From NCBI RefSeq assembly GCF_020252395.1, contig NZ_JADCDB010000027.1, positions 1-64,000 on the forward strand: 64,000 nucleotides of DNA, given 5' to 3'. The DNA comes from Aestuariivirga sp. Lineage in GTDB: Bacteria; Pseudomonadota; Alphaproteobacteria; Rhizobiales; Aestuariivirgaceae. The first letter of the stretch is position 1, and every line of letters starts with the position of its first letter. A program made the translations under genes and the position numbers. Of this stretch, positions 50,684-59,539 are shown in pieces. The notes under the pieces were generated by a model. The model saw only the letters and a program-made list of their open reading frames with translations, made no database searches and had not been told where the DNA came from.

Positions 50684-53355
50684 ACCGTCACGTCAACGCC
50701 ATCGCCGGTCGTCTCAGCCTCCGCGCTCCGCAGCGGCAATCCCTCGAAATTCTCGATCGCGTCACCGAGCTGGTTCCGCCGCGAAAGGACGCCGATCTTG
50801 AAGCCGCGCTTGCTGCGCTTCGCAGCGAGTTCCCAAGCGTCACTGACTTCGAACGCGACTTTCCGAGCCTGTGCTTCGCGTTGGCGACGGGCGTCGGCAA
50901 GACCCGCCTGATGGGCGCGTTCATCGCCTATCTGCACCTGGCGCATGGCCTGAATAACTTCTTCGTGCTCGCGCCGAACCTGACGATCTACAACAAGCTG
51001 ATCGCGGACTTCACGCCCAACACGCCGAAATATGTCCTGAAGGGTATCGCGGAGTTCGCGATTTCGCCGCCCGTCATCACGACGGGCGACAATTTCGAAC
51101 GACAGATCGCGAGTGGCGGCAACCTGTTCCCCGTCACGATCAACATCTTCAATATCTCCAAGATCAACTCCGAGGTGCGCGGCGGCCGAAGCCCGCGCAT
51201 CCGCAGCTTCAAGGAGGAGATCGGAGACAGCTATTTCGACTTTCTCGCGGCCCAGAAAGACCTCGTCATGATCATGGACGAATCCCACCGCTACCGCGCG
51301 ACGGCGGGCGTGCGCGCCATCAACGAATTGAAGCCGGTGATGGGCCTGGAGCTGACCGCCACCCCATTCGTGGAGACGACGCGCGGCCCGACGCCGTTCC
51401 AGAATGTGATCTTCGACTATCCGCTCGGCCGCGCCATGGCCGACGGCTTCGTGAAAGAACCTGCCGTCGTTACCCGCGAGAACTTCGTCGCGGCCGGCAA
51501 GTCGCCCGAGCAGTTGCAGCAGATCAAGCTGGAAGACGGCGTGCGCCTGCACGAAAGCGTCAAGGTCGAATTGGAAACCTATGCGCGCCAGGTCGGCGAT
51601 CGAATCGTCAAACCGTTCATGCTGGTGATCGCACGCGACACGACCCAGGCTGCTGAACTGATGACGCTGGTGAAGTCCGCCGCCTTCTTCGAGGGGCGCT
51701 ATGCGGACAAGGTCATCCAGGTCGATTCCAGCGTGAAGGAAGAGGAGACGATCGAAAGGTTGCTCAAGGTCGAAAGCCCGGATGAGCCGACCGAGATCGT
51801 CATCCACGTCAACATGCTGAAAGAGGGTTGGGACGTCACCAACCTTTACACGATCGTGCCGTTGCGCGCCGCCAATGCGCGGACGCTGATCGAGCAGTCG
51901 ATAGGGCGTGGCCTGCGGCTTCCCTATGGCAGGCGGACAGGGGTCACAGCCGTCGACCGCCTGAACATCGTGGCGCATGACCGCTTCCAGGAAATCGTTG
52001 ACGAAGCCCGCAAGCCGGACTCGGCCATTCGCCTCCAGCAGGTCATCCTCACCGAAGGACAGTTGCAGCAGAAGACGGTTACGGTCGAGTCCCGCCCGCA
52101 GCTTGCCGCCAAGCTTGGACTGCGCTCCGACACACCGGCGAATGGAATGTCGGGCTTCGAGGAAGCGCAGGCTGAATTCACGCACGAGGAGCAGCAGGTT
52201 GTTCGGATCGCCTATGACGTGATCCGCAAGATGGAGACCGAGCCGTCGCGCCTGCCCAGCGTCGCGCATCTGCAGAAGCCGGAGGTTCAGGCGGCAGTCC
52301 TCCGGGAGGTCCAAAGCCAGTATCGGCCTGCCCAGCTGGAGTTGGAGGGGATTGCCAAGCAGCCCGATCTCACAGCCATCGTCGCCAAGACCGTCGACCT
52401 TGTCGTCCAGCAGACGATCGACATTCCGCGTATCCTGGTCACGCCGAAGGGCGAGGTGAGGTCGGGCTTCCATCACTTCACGCTCGATCTGTCGCGCATG
52501 CGCTACGAAGTGCCGAACGAAACGCTATGGGCTGCTCACCTCAGGACCGGACAGGTCGATCGGATCGGCCTCGGCGCCGGCAATATCGATGAACAGCGGC
52601 TGGAGGACTACATCGTCAGCGGCCTCATCGACTTTGATGACGTGGCCTACGACGAGCACGCCGATCTGCTCTACGACCTCGCGTCACAGGTGGCCAACCA
52701 TCTGTTGGCGACGCACGCGGACGACGGCGTTCGCAAGATCCTGCGCCTCCACCAGAAGGAAATCGCCCGCTTCGTGCATGCGCAGATGCAGACGCACTTC
52801 TGGCAGGACACGGCGGTCGAATACGAGGTCGTCGTCACACGGGGCTTCACTGAACTACGAAAGAGCGCGTACACGGCGGCAGCCGGCGAGGCACCTCTCG
52901 ATTTCCGCCAGTCCCCCTCCGACAAGGCGAATATGGCGCGTTACCTGTTCGGCGGGTTTCAGAAGTGCCTCTATCCAACACAAAAGTTCCAGTCAGACGC
53001 CGAGCGAAAGCTCGCAGTCATTCTCGATCGCGAAGCCCAGAAATGGTTCAAGCCCGCGCGTGGGCAGTTTCAGTTGTTCTACCGCAACGGCACGGATCTG
53101 CAGGAGTACCAGCCGGACTTCGTCGCAGAGACGGATGACAGCATCCTGATGCTTGAGCCCAAGGCCTCAAACCAGATGACCGAGCCAGAGGTGGTGGCGA
53201 AGCGCGATTCAGCGGTCGAATGGTGCCGGCACGCGAGCAGTCATTCGGCAAGTTATGGCGGCAAACCGTGGCGCTACGCCTTGATCCCACATGACGCGAT
53301 CGCGGAAAACATGACACTGGCCGGTCTGCTGCGCCAATTTGGTACGACCAAATGA
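50680..53355 (+). CDS. Type III restriction Res subunit (SF2 helicase-nuclease)
   Basis: ATP-driven restriction subunit of 891 residues. Walker A 'FALATGVGKTRLMG' (69-75), motif II 'MIMDESHRYR' (DESH 200-203, in place of DEAH), motif III 'GLELTATPF', V 'HVNMLKEGWDVTN' and VI 'EQSIGRGLRLPYG'. The C-terminal PD-(D/E)XK nuclease shows 'EYQPDFVAE' (D813) and 'LMLEPKAS' (E826, K828). Length is near the 900-1000 usual for Res. All motifs look intact. Coupled to Mod and Mrr by ATGA overlaps. Confidence 0.93.
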   Translation: MNRHVNAIAGRLSLRAPQRQSLEILDRVTELVPPRKDADLEAALAALRSEFPSVTDFERDFPSLCFALATGVGKTRLMGAFIAYLHLAHGLNNFFVLAPNLTIYNKLIADFTPNTPKYVLKGIAEFAISPPVITTGDNFERQIASGGNLFPVTINIFNISKINSEVRGGRSPRIRSFKEEIGDSYFDFLAAQKDLVMIMDESHRYRATAGVRAINELKPVMGLELTATPFVETTRGPTPFQNVIFDYPLGRAMADGFVKEPAVVTRENFVAAGKSPEQLQQIKLEDGVRLHESVKVELETYARQVGDRIVKPFMLVIARDTTQAAELMTLVKSAAFFEGRYADKVIQVDSSVKEEETIERLLKVESPDEPTEIVIHVNMLKEGWDVTNLYTIVPLRAANARTLIEQSIGRGLRLPYGRRTGVTAVDRLNIVAHDRFQEIVDEARKPDSAIRLQQVILTEGQLQQKTVTVESRPQLAAKLGLRSDTPANGMSGFEEAQAEFTHEEQQVVRIAYDVIRKMETEPSRLPSVAHLQKPEVQAAVLREVQSQYRPAQLELEGIAKQPDLTAIVAKTVDLVVQQTIDIPRILVTPKGEVRSGFHHFTLDLSRMRYEVPNETLWAAHLRTGQVDRIGLGAGNIDEQRLEDYIVSGLIDFDDVAYDEHADLLYDLASQVANHLLATHADDGVRKILRLHQKEIARFVHAQMQTHFWQDTAVEYEVVVTRGFTELRKSAYTAAAGEAPLDFRQSPSDKANMARYLFGGFQKCLYPTQKFQSDAERKLAVILDREAQKWFKPARGQFQLFYRNGTDLQEYQPDFVAETDDSILMLEPKASNQMTEPEVVAKRDSAVEWCRHASSHSASYGGKPWRYALIPHDAIAENMTLAGLLRQFGTTK

Positions 53356-54266
53356 GCATCCCCGACTATCAGTCCCTGATGATGCCGGTTCTCCAGATCG
53401 CCGCCAAGGGCGAAACCTCGGTTCCGCTTGCCGAGGCAGAGATTGCGGCCATGTTTGCTCTGTCGCAGGAGGAGCGCGAACAGATGCTCCCGAGCGGCAA
53501 GCAGCGCGTCCTTCACAACCGAATCCATTGGGCAAAGTTCTATCTGACCAAGGCGGGATATCTGGAGGCCCCCAGGCGCGGACGCTTCATGATCACGCCC
53601 GCTGGGACGGCCCTACTGGCGAAGCCACCAGCGAAGCTCGACACCCAATACCTGTTGTCCGTGCCGGTCTTCCGGGATTTCTATCGTGCCGATCAGCCAG
53701 ATGAGACCGTCGGTCAAACAGCGCAGAGCACCACGCCAACGGCCACGCCCGAAGAAGTGATCGAGGCGGCGTTCAATGCCACACAGGCAGCACTCCGAAC
53801 GGAACTCTTGGACCGGATCCTCCAGAATGGGCCAGGGTTCTTCGAAGGTTTGATCGTCGAGCTCCTCGTCGCAATGGGTTATGGCGGCTCGCATCGCAAT
53901 GCAGCGGCGCAACTGGGTCGAACCGGTGATGGCGGGGTGGATGGCGTCATCAACGAAGACGTTCTGGGCCTCGACCGTGTTTACGTCCAAGCGAAGCGCT
54001 ACAGTCCCGGCACGTCCGTCGGACGGCCTGACGTCCAAGCATTCACCGGCAGTCTTGTGGGGCTGGGCGCGACCAAGGGCGTGTTCGTGACAACATCGAC
54101 GTTCTCGCCTCAGGCCATCGAGTTTGCGGCTCGAATTCCGCAACGCGTGATCCTCATCGATGGGAAGAGGCTCACCGAACTGATGATCGAGCACGGTGTC
54201 GGCGTTCGGTCGAGCCGTATGCTGGAGTTCAAGCGTATCGACGAGGACTTTTTTGCCGAAGAATGA
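53352..54266 (+). CDS. Mrr-type restriction endonuclease
   Basis: The 304 residues contain an Mrr N-terminal winged helix ('MMPVLQIAAKGETSVPLAEA', 'RVLHNRIHWAKFYLTKAGYL') and a C-terminal Mrr nuclease domain. The active site is visible as 'GRTGDGGVDGVI' (D197) and 'VYVQAKRYSPG' (Q213, K215), with 'FVTTSTFSPQAIEFA' after it. Mrr enzymes of E. coli cut modified DNA. Here the gene is fused by overlap to a modification operon, so its specificity must be compatible with self DNA. Last gene of the operon. Confidence 0.92.
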   Translation: MSIPDYQSLMMPVLQIAAKGETSVPLAEAEIAAMFALSQEEREQMLPSGKQRVLHNRIHWAKFYLTKAGYLEAPRRGRFMITPAGTALLAKPPAKLDTQYLLSVPVFRDFYRADQPDETVGQTAQSTTPTATPEEVIEAAFNATQAALRTELLDRILQNGPGFFEGLIVELLVAMGYGGSHRNAAAQLGRTGDGGVDGVINEDVLGLDRVYVQAKRYSPGTSVGRPDVQAFTGSLVGLGATKGVFVTTSTFSPQAIEFAARIPQRVILIDGKRLTELMIEHGVGVRSSRMLEFKRIDEDFFAEE

Positions 54267-54506
54267 TCGGCAATGCTCGCTCGAACTCCGAGGGCAGCGC
54301 AGAAATAAAAACACATTTATTTCAATGCGTTGAGTTCCGTACCGCGGCGGCGTCAGTCCTCGGGTACGGAGAATATCGGGGTAAATGGAGAGAGATGACA
54401 CTTCAGCACGACCGCCGCAGTACACAGCTCGGCATGGGAAGGCCCCGGAATTGTTTGTGGATTTCAGCAGACGCCTGAATGCGGGAGACGCTTCATTTGG
54501 AGGCAA

Positions 54507-54596
54507 TGGCGGAAGAGGAGGGATTCGAACCCTCGATACGCTTTCACGTATGCACGCGTTCCAGGCGTGTGCCTTAAACCACTCGGCCACCCTTCC
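54507..54596 (-). tRNA. tRNA-Ser (GGA)
   Basis: The minus strand reads GGAAGGGTGGCCGAGTGG at its 5' end, has an anticodon loop CTGGAAC (anticodon GGA), a long class II variable arm, a T-loop GGTTCGAATCC and an encoded 3' CCA. The acceptor pairs GGAAGGG with CTCTTCC, including one G-T. Total 90 nt fits tRNA-Ser. Its 3' end faces the defence island, a usual orientation for an integration target. Confidence 0.95.
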
Positions 54597-54708
54597 TTGA
54601 CGTGGGGCCGGGAATATCGCCAACCCTCTCGTAAATCAAGCTTTGTTGAGTGGCGGCGAGGCGTTTGTCCGCCTATATCTGGCGGGCAACAGAGGAAGGA
54701 GCCTCCAG

Positions 54709-55362
<654 letters not shown>

Positions 55363-55363
55363 A

Positions 55364-55407
55364 GCATGTTCCGATCAGGTGGAATCACCTGATCGACAAG
55401 AACATGC
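55364..55407. repeat. Composite palindrome after msrA
   Basis: GCATGTTC (55364-55371) pairs with GAACATGC (55400-55407), enclosing GATCAGGTG (55373-55381) and CACCTGATC (55386-55394). Such nested palindromes recur in intergenic regions of Rhizobiales genomes. It may also act as msrA's terminator. Confidence 0.7.
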
Positions 55408-55423
55408 GCCAGATCATAATCTT

Positions 55424-55471
55424 GAGCATGATCTTATCGCAAAAGTGGTTCCACTTTTGCGGATCATACTC
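55424..55471. repeat. Second palindromic element (GCAAAAGTGG type)
   Basis: GCAAAAGTGG (55439-55448) and CCACTTTTGC (55451-55460) are exact complements around TT. Outer arms GAGCATGATC (55424-55433) and GATCATACTC (55462-55471) pair with one mismatch. This AAAAGTGG...CCACTTTT form is a familiar rhizobial intergenic repeat. Confidence 0.7.
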
Positions 55472-55490
55472 TAAAGTCCCTGCACGGCAT

Positions 55491-55587
55491 CCCACCCCTA
55501 CCCCTCCCCACAAGGGGGAGGGGGACTCCAATAGACGATCTGTCGGCTGTGATTCCCCTCCCCCTTGTGGGGAGGGGTAGGGGTGGG
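55491..55587. repeat. 33-bp perfect inverted repeat, purine/pyrimidine-rich
   Basis: Arms at 55491-55523 and 55555-55587 are exact reverse complements separated by 31 bases. Each arm has the core CCCCTCCCCACAAGGGGGAG. It lies between the convergent msrA and oxidoreductase genes and could end transcription from both sides. The same GC-rich element type is dispersed in several Rhizobiales. Confidence 0.8.
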
Positions 55588-55605
55588 GGGCCACACGGCA
55601 AGCCC

Positions 55606-56727
55606 TCAGCCCACCCTCACCCAGCCACGCGCTTTGGATGAGGAAATCGCCGCCTCCACCACCTTCTGGATTTCATAGGCCTCGCGGAAATCCGGCGAGG
55701 CCTTTTCGCCCCGGCCGATGGCCCGCAGAAACTCGCCCATCTCGATGGTCTTGAGATCGTTGAAGCCCAGCTGGTGGCCGCCGGCGATGCAGAACTCGCC
55801 GTAAGGCGGGTGCTGCGGGCCAGCCTCGATCCTCACATAGCCATTGGTGCGGCTGTCGCCGCCTGCGCGGTAGAACAGCAGTTCGTTCAGCCGCTCCTGG
55901 CTGAACACCAGCGAGCCCTTCTCGCCCGTGAGCTCGAAGCCGAGCTGCATCTTGCGGCCCGTGGCGATCCAGTTGGCCTCGATCGTGCCGCCACAGCCGC
56001 GCGCGAAGTTCACCAGCATGCGCGCGGCGTCGTCGGCCAGCACGTCCTTCCGCTCCTTCGCACCGCGCGCCACGGGGCGCGATTTGACGACCGTGCGCAC
56101 ATCCGCACTCACCTCCGCGATGGGCCCCAGCAGGAAGCGCGCCATGCCGATGATGTGGGAGCCCAGGTCCGCAATCACGCCGGGCCCGCCCACGGGGTCG
56201 ATCCGCCATGTGTATGGGCCCTCGGGATCATGCATATAGTCCTCGGCATGGATGCCGCGGAAGCCGGTGATCTCGCCCAATTCGCCCGCGGCCACCATGC
56301 CGCGCGCCATCTTGAGAAGCGGGTTCTTGATATAATTGAACCCCACCTGCGTGACGGCGCCCGCCTTCTCCGCCGCCTCCACCATCTCGCGCGAGTCGCC
56401 AAGCGAGGGCGACAGCGGCTTTTCGCAATGCACGTGCTTTCCCGCGGCAATCGCCGCCAGCGCCATCTCCTTGTGCAGGGTATTGGGCGTGGTGATGGAC
56501 ACGACATCGACCCTGGGATCATTCACCAGTGCGCGCCAATCGGCGGTGAAGCGCGCGAAGCCATATTGATGCGCGGCCTTGGCGGCAAGCCCCGCCTCCA
56601 CATCGGCGATCATCTCAAGGCGGGGGACAGGAATATCGGGAAAGGCCGCAAGGGCTGCGCGGTAGGCGAAGGCATGGGCCTTGCCCATGAAGCCCGTGCC
56701 GACGATGCCGATGCCGAGTTCCCTCAT
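55606..56727 (-). CDS. Gfo/Idh/MocA-family NAD(P)-dependent oxidoreductase
   Basis: Probable sugar or inositol-type dehydrogenase. From ATG 56727 (sharing a base with the iolE stop) it has 373 residues. The Rossmann start 'GIGIVGTGFMGKAHAFAYR', the catalytic 'HVHCEKPLSP' (E-K-P), 'VGFNYIKNP' and the 'GGPGVIADLGSHIIGMARFL' stretch with the H-x-x-D-like site are intact. Last gene of the catabolic operon. Exact substrate cannot be read from sequence; an inositol or keto-inositol epimer is likely from context. Confidence 0.9.
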   Translation of the reverse strand: MRELGIGIVGTGFMGKAHAFAYRAALAAFPDIPVPRLEMIADVEAGLAAKAAHQYGFARFTADWRALVNDPRVDVVSITTPNTLHKEMALAAIAAGKHVHCEKPLSPSLGDSREMVEAAEKAGAVTQVGFNYIKNPLLKMARGMVAAGELGEITGFRGIHAEDYMHDPEGPYTWRIDPVGGPGVIADLGSHIIGMARFLLGPIAEVSADVRTVVKSRPVARGAKERKDVLADDAARMLVNFARGCGGTIEANWIATGRKMQLGFELTGEKGSLVFSQERLNELLFYRAGGDSRTNGYVRIEAGPQHPPYGEFCIAGGHQLGFNDLKTIEMGEFLRAIGRGEKASPDFREAYEIQKVVEAAISSSKARGWVRVG

Positions 56728-57623
56728 CACGCAACAACCTCATATCCCGCGGCCGTCATCACCCGCATCAGCTCCGCGTGGCCCACCTGCGCCATCTTCA
56801 GGGGCGGCGCCTTCTTCGGGTCCTGCTCGGCCTCGACCACGAACCAGCCTTGATAGCCATAGGAAGCAAGCTTCTTCACGATTGCCTCGAAATCGAGCGA
56901 TCCGTCACCCGGCACGGTGAAGGCGCCCTTGATCACCGCATCGAGGAAGCTGTCCTTCGTGCGGTCGAGCTTCTCGATCACCTCCATGCGCACATCCTTG
57001 GTGTGCACATGCCGGATGCGCTTGTGATGCTTGTCGATGCAGCGCAGCACGTCGCCGCCGGCGAAGGCCATGTGGCCCGCGTCGAACAAGAGTGCAATGC
57101 CGGAAGCCGCCATGAAGGCGTCGAGCTCCGGCTCGGTCTCGACCACGGCGCCCATGTGGTGGTGATAGACGATGGGCATGCCCTGGGCTTCCACCCACTT
57201 GGCGAATTCGGAGACCTTGGCGCCATAGGCCTTCATCTCGTCAGCCGAGAGCTTGGCCTTGCTGGCGAGCGGCCGCGACTGGTCGCCCTGGATCGAGAGG
57301 CCCACCTCGCCATAGACGATGCAAGGCGCGTTCACCGCCTTGAACAGGTCGATCATCGGCTGGATGCGCTTTTTGTTCACGTCCAGCGACTCGTTGACCA
57401 GCGTGGCCGAGTACCAGCCGCCGCACAGGGTCACGTCCGCCTTCTTGAGCGCCGGCAACATCTCGGCGGCCGTCGCGGGGAAGCGGCGGCCCTGCTCCAT
57501 GCCGGTGAAGCCCGCAGAACGCGACTGGCGCAAGCACTCCTCCAGCGACACATCGTCCGAGAGTTCGGGAAGGTCGTCGTTCCACCAGGCGATGGGCGAC
57601 ATGCCCAGCTTTGCTTTCAACAT
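56727..57623 (-). CDS. iolE: Myo-inosose-2 dehydratase (IolE-like TIM-barrel isomerase/dehydratase)
   Basis: Converts 2-keto-myo-inositol to the diketo product. The 298 residues from ATG 57623 match IolE in length and order: 'GMSPIAWWNDDLPEL', 'GFTGMEQGRRFP', 'TLCGGWYSATLV', metal-site residues in 'IVYHHHMGAVVETEPEL' and 'LFDAGHMAFAGGD', 'IRHVHTKDVR' and 'GWFVVEAEQDP'. Starts 1 base after iolD ends. An IolH- or IolI-like relative is possible but iolD next door favours IolE. Confidence 0.9.
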   Translation of the reverse strand: MLKAKLGMSPIAWWNDDLPELSDDVSLEECLRQSRSAGFTGMEQGRRFPATAAEMLPALKKADVTLCGGWYSATLVNESLDVNKKRIQPMIDLFKAVNAPCIVYGEVGLSIQGDQSRPLASKAKLSADEMKAYGAKVSEFAKWVEAQGMPIVYHHHMGAVVETEPELDAFMAASGIALLFDAGHMAFAGGDVLRCIDKHHKRIRHVHTKDVRMEVIEKLDRTKDSFLDAVIKGAFTVPGDGSLDFEAIVKKLASYGYQGWFVVEAEQDPKKAPPLKMAQVGHAELMRVMTAAGYEVVA

Positions 57624-57624
57624 C

Positions 57625-59469
57625 TCAAACTCCAATGCGTTGCTTCTTGCGGATGGTCTCGTGGTGCGCGCGCGCCTTGTTGACCTCGGGCCGGTCGGAG
57701 ACTTCCGGCACGCCCACGTCCCAGTCGGCATCGCCCGGCACCCAGGCATAGGCGTCGGTAACGATGGAGATCACCGTGGTGCGATCCGTCGTCTTGGCCC
57801 AGGCGAGTGCCGCTTCGAGATCGGCGAGGCTCTCGCAATGGCGCGTCAGCGCACCCATCGAGGCGGCATGCTGTGCGAAGTTGACAGCGAAAGGCTGCTT
57901 CACCCGGCTGTCCTTGATCAGATTGTTGAACGACGGCGTGCCCTTGAAGTTCTGCAGCCGGTTGATGACGGCGAAACCGCCATTGTCGCAGACGACGACG
58001 ATCATCTTGTGGCCGGTGAGAACCGTCGAATAGATGTCCGAGTTCATCATCAGGTAGGAGCCGTCGCCCACCATCACGATGGTCTCTCCGTCACCCTTCT
58101 TGGCCATGGCATGGCCCCAGCCGCCGGCAATCTCATAGCCCATGGCGGAGAAGCCGAATTCGAGGTCAAAGGTGTTGGGGTTCTTGACGCGCCAGCCCTT
58201 GGCCGTCTCGCCGGGAAGTCCGCCCGCCGCCGTCACCATCGTGTCGTTGGGGGCGGCCCATGTGTTCACCAGGCCCACGACCTGCGCATAGGTCGGCACT
58301 GCCGCATTGGTCGGCTTCTGGTGCTGGTCGACGAGGTCGTTCCAGGCCTTGAAGGCGGTCTTGCCCTTGTTGGTCCAAGCCGCATCGGCCTTCCATCCGC
58401 CAAGCGCCGCCGCCAGCTCCGTTACCGTTTCCTTCGCATCGCCGACGACGGCGAGGGCGCGGTGTTTCGTGGCGTCGTAACGCGCCGCATTGATGGAGAC
58501 GAACTGCGCATCATGCGCAAACACCGTCCAGGAACCGGTGGTGAAGTCCTGGAGCCTCGTGCCGATGGCGACGATCACGTCAGCAGCCCCCGCCATTTCA
58601 TTGGCAGAGGTGGAACCGATCACGCCGATTGGCCCCACATGCGCGGGATGGTCATGCGTGACGGCTCCTTTGCCGGCGATGGTTTCGGCCATAGGAATGC
58701 CGTGCGTCAGCGCGAAGTCCGCGACCTCCTTCTCCGCCCCCGAATACCGCACGCCGCCGCCGGAGATGATGAGCGGCCGCTTGGCGGATTTGATCAGTTC
58801 GACGGCCTTAGCCACGCGGTCACGGTCGGGACGCAGGCGCGGGATAGTGTGGACCGTCGGGGTGAAGAAGGCCTCCGGATAATCGAAGGCCAGTTCCTGC
58901 GTGTCCTGGCACAGGCCGAGGAAGGCGGGTCCGCAGTCGCCGGGGTCGAGCATGGTGGCCACCGCCTGGGGCAACGAGGAGATGATCTGCTCGGGATGCG
59001 TGATGCGGTCCCAGTAGCGTGTCACCGCCTTGAAAGCGTCGTTCACCGAGGTGGTGGGGTTGTTGAAATGCTCCACCTGTTGCAGCACGGGGTCCGGCCT
59101 GCGGTTGGCAAAGATGTCGCCCGCGAGGATCAGAACCGGAATGCGGTTGGCATGGGCGCAGCCTGCTGCCGTCACCATATTTAGAGCGCCCGGCCCGATC
59201 GATGACAGCGCCACCATGATCTGCCGCCGCCGCATCGCCTTGGCATAGGCCATGGCCGCCAGCGCCATGGATTGCTCATTCTGGCCGCGCCAGGTGGGAA
59301 GCTGGTCCTGCACCGCCTCCAGGGCCTCCGAGATGCAGGTCACGTTGCCGTGGCCGAAAATGCCGAAGAGGCCAGCAAACAGCGGCTCGCGCTTGCCGTC
59401 GATGATGGTGAACTGGTTGCACAGATAGCGCACGAGCGCCTGGCCCATGGTCAAGCGGACAGTCAGCAT
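57625..59469 (-). CDS. iolD: 3D-(3,5/4)-trihydroxycyclohexane-1,2-dione hydrolase, IolD
   Basis: ThDP-dependent ring-opening enzyme of inositol catabolism. The 614 residues (GGAG 8 bases before ATG 59469) include 'FGHGNVTCISEALEAVQDQL', the activating Glu region 'TWRGQNEQSMALAAMAYA', 'ALSSIGPGALNMVTAAGCAH' and the ThDP/Mg site 'VMVGDGSYLMMNSDIYSTV'. Length is normal. No iolB, iolC or iolG is visible beside it, which is unusual for the pathway. Confidence 0.93.
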   Translation of the reverse strand: MLTVRLTMGQALVRYLCNQFTIIDGKREPLFAGLFGIFGHGNVTCISEALEAVQDQLPTWRGQNEQSMALAAMAYAKAMRRRQIMVALSSIGPGALNMVTAAGCAHANRIPVLILAGDIFANRRPDPVLQQVEHFNNPTTSVNDAFKAVTRYWDRITHPEQIISSLPQAVATMLDPGDCGPAFLGLCQDTQELAFDYPEAFFTPTVHTIPRLRPDRDRVAKAVELIKSAKRPLIISGGGVRYSGAEKEVADFALTHGIPMAETIAGKGAVTHDHPAHVGPIGVIGSTSANEMAGAADVIVAIGTRLQDFTTGSWTVFAHDAQFVSINAARYDATKHRALAVVGDAKETVTELAAALGGWKADAAWTNKGKTAFKAWNDLVDQHQKPTNAAVPTYAQVVGLVNTWAAPNDTMVTAAGGLPGETAKGWRVKNPNTFDLEFGFSAMGYEIAGGWGHAMAKKGDGETIVMVGDGSYLMMNSDIYSTVLTGHKMIVVVCDNGGFAVINRLQNFKGTPSFNNLIKDSRVKQPFAVNFAQHAASMGALTRHCESLADLEAALAWAKTTDRTTVISIVTDAYAWVPGDADWDVGVPEVSDRPEVNKARAHHETIRKKQRIGV

Positions 59470-59539
59470 GTCGGTTTCTCCAATTGGAATGTGTTTTGGA
59501 ACATTTCGTCTATCTTTTTCAAGTGATGGAATACGACTT
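59470..59539 (-). promoter_or_regulatory. Short gap before iolD with a 10-bp palindrome
   Basis: TCCAATTGGA (59479-59488) is a perfect palindrome overlapping the iolD leader, flanked by TTCC/GGAA half-sites (GGAACA near 59498). GGAA-N6-TTCC-like sites are bound by IolR in rhizobia, but the spacing does not match exactly here. Nothing else is seen in the 70-bp gap. Confidence 0.3.

Noticed and set aside
54507-54596. tRNA-Ser as the proven attachment site of the island
   Set aside because: I found no second copy of the tRNA 3' end near the other island boundary; large serine recombinases also do not usually use tRNA ends.
55364-55587. CRISPR array
   Set aside because: The repeats here are single palindromes of different sequence, not regularly spaced direct repeats; no cas gene is in the window.
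57319-59184. A 621-codon plus-strand open frame opposite iolE and iolD
   Set aside because: Antisense to two well-conserved enzymes; composition is typical of third-position GC shadow.
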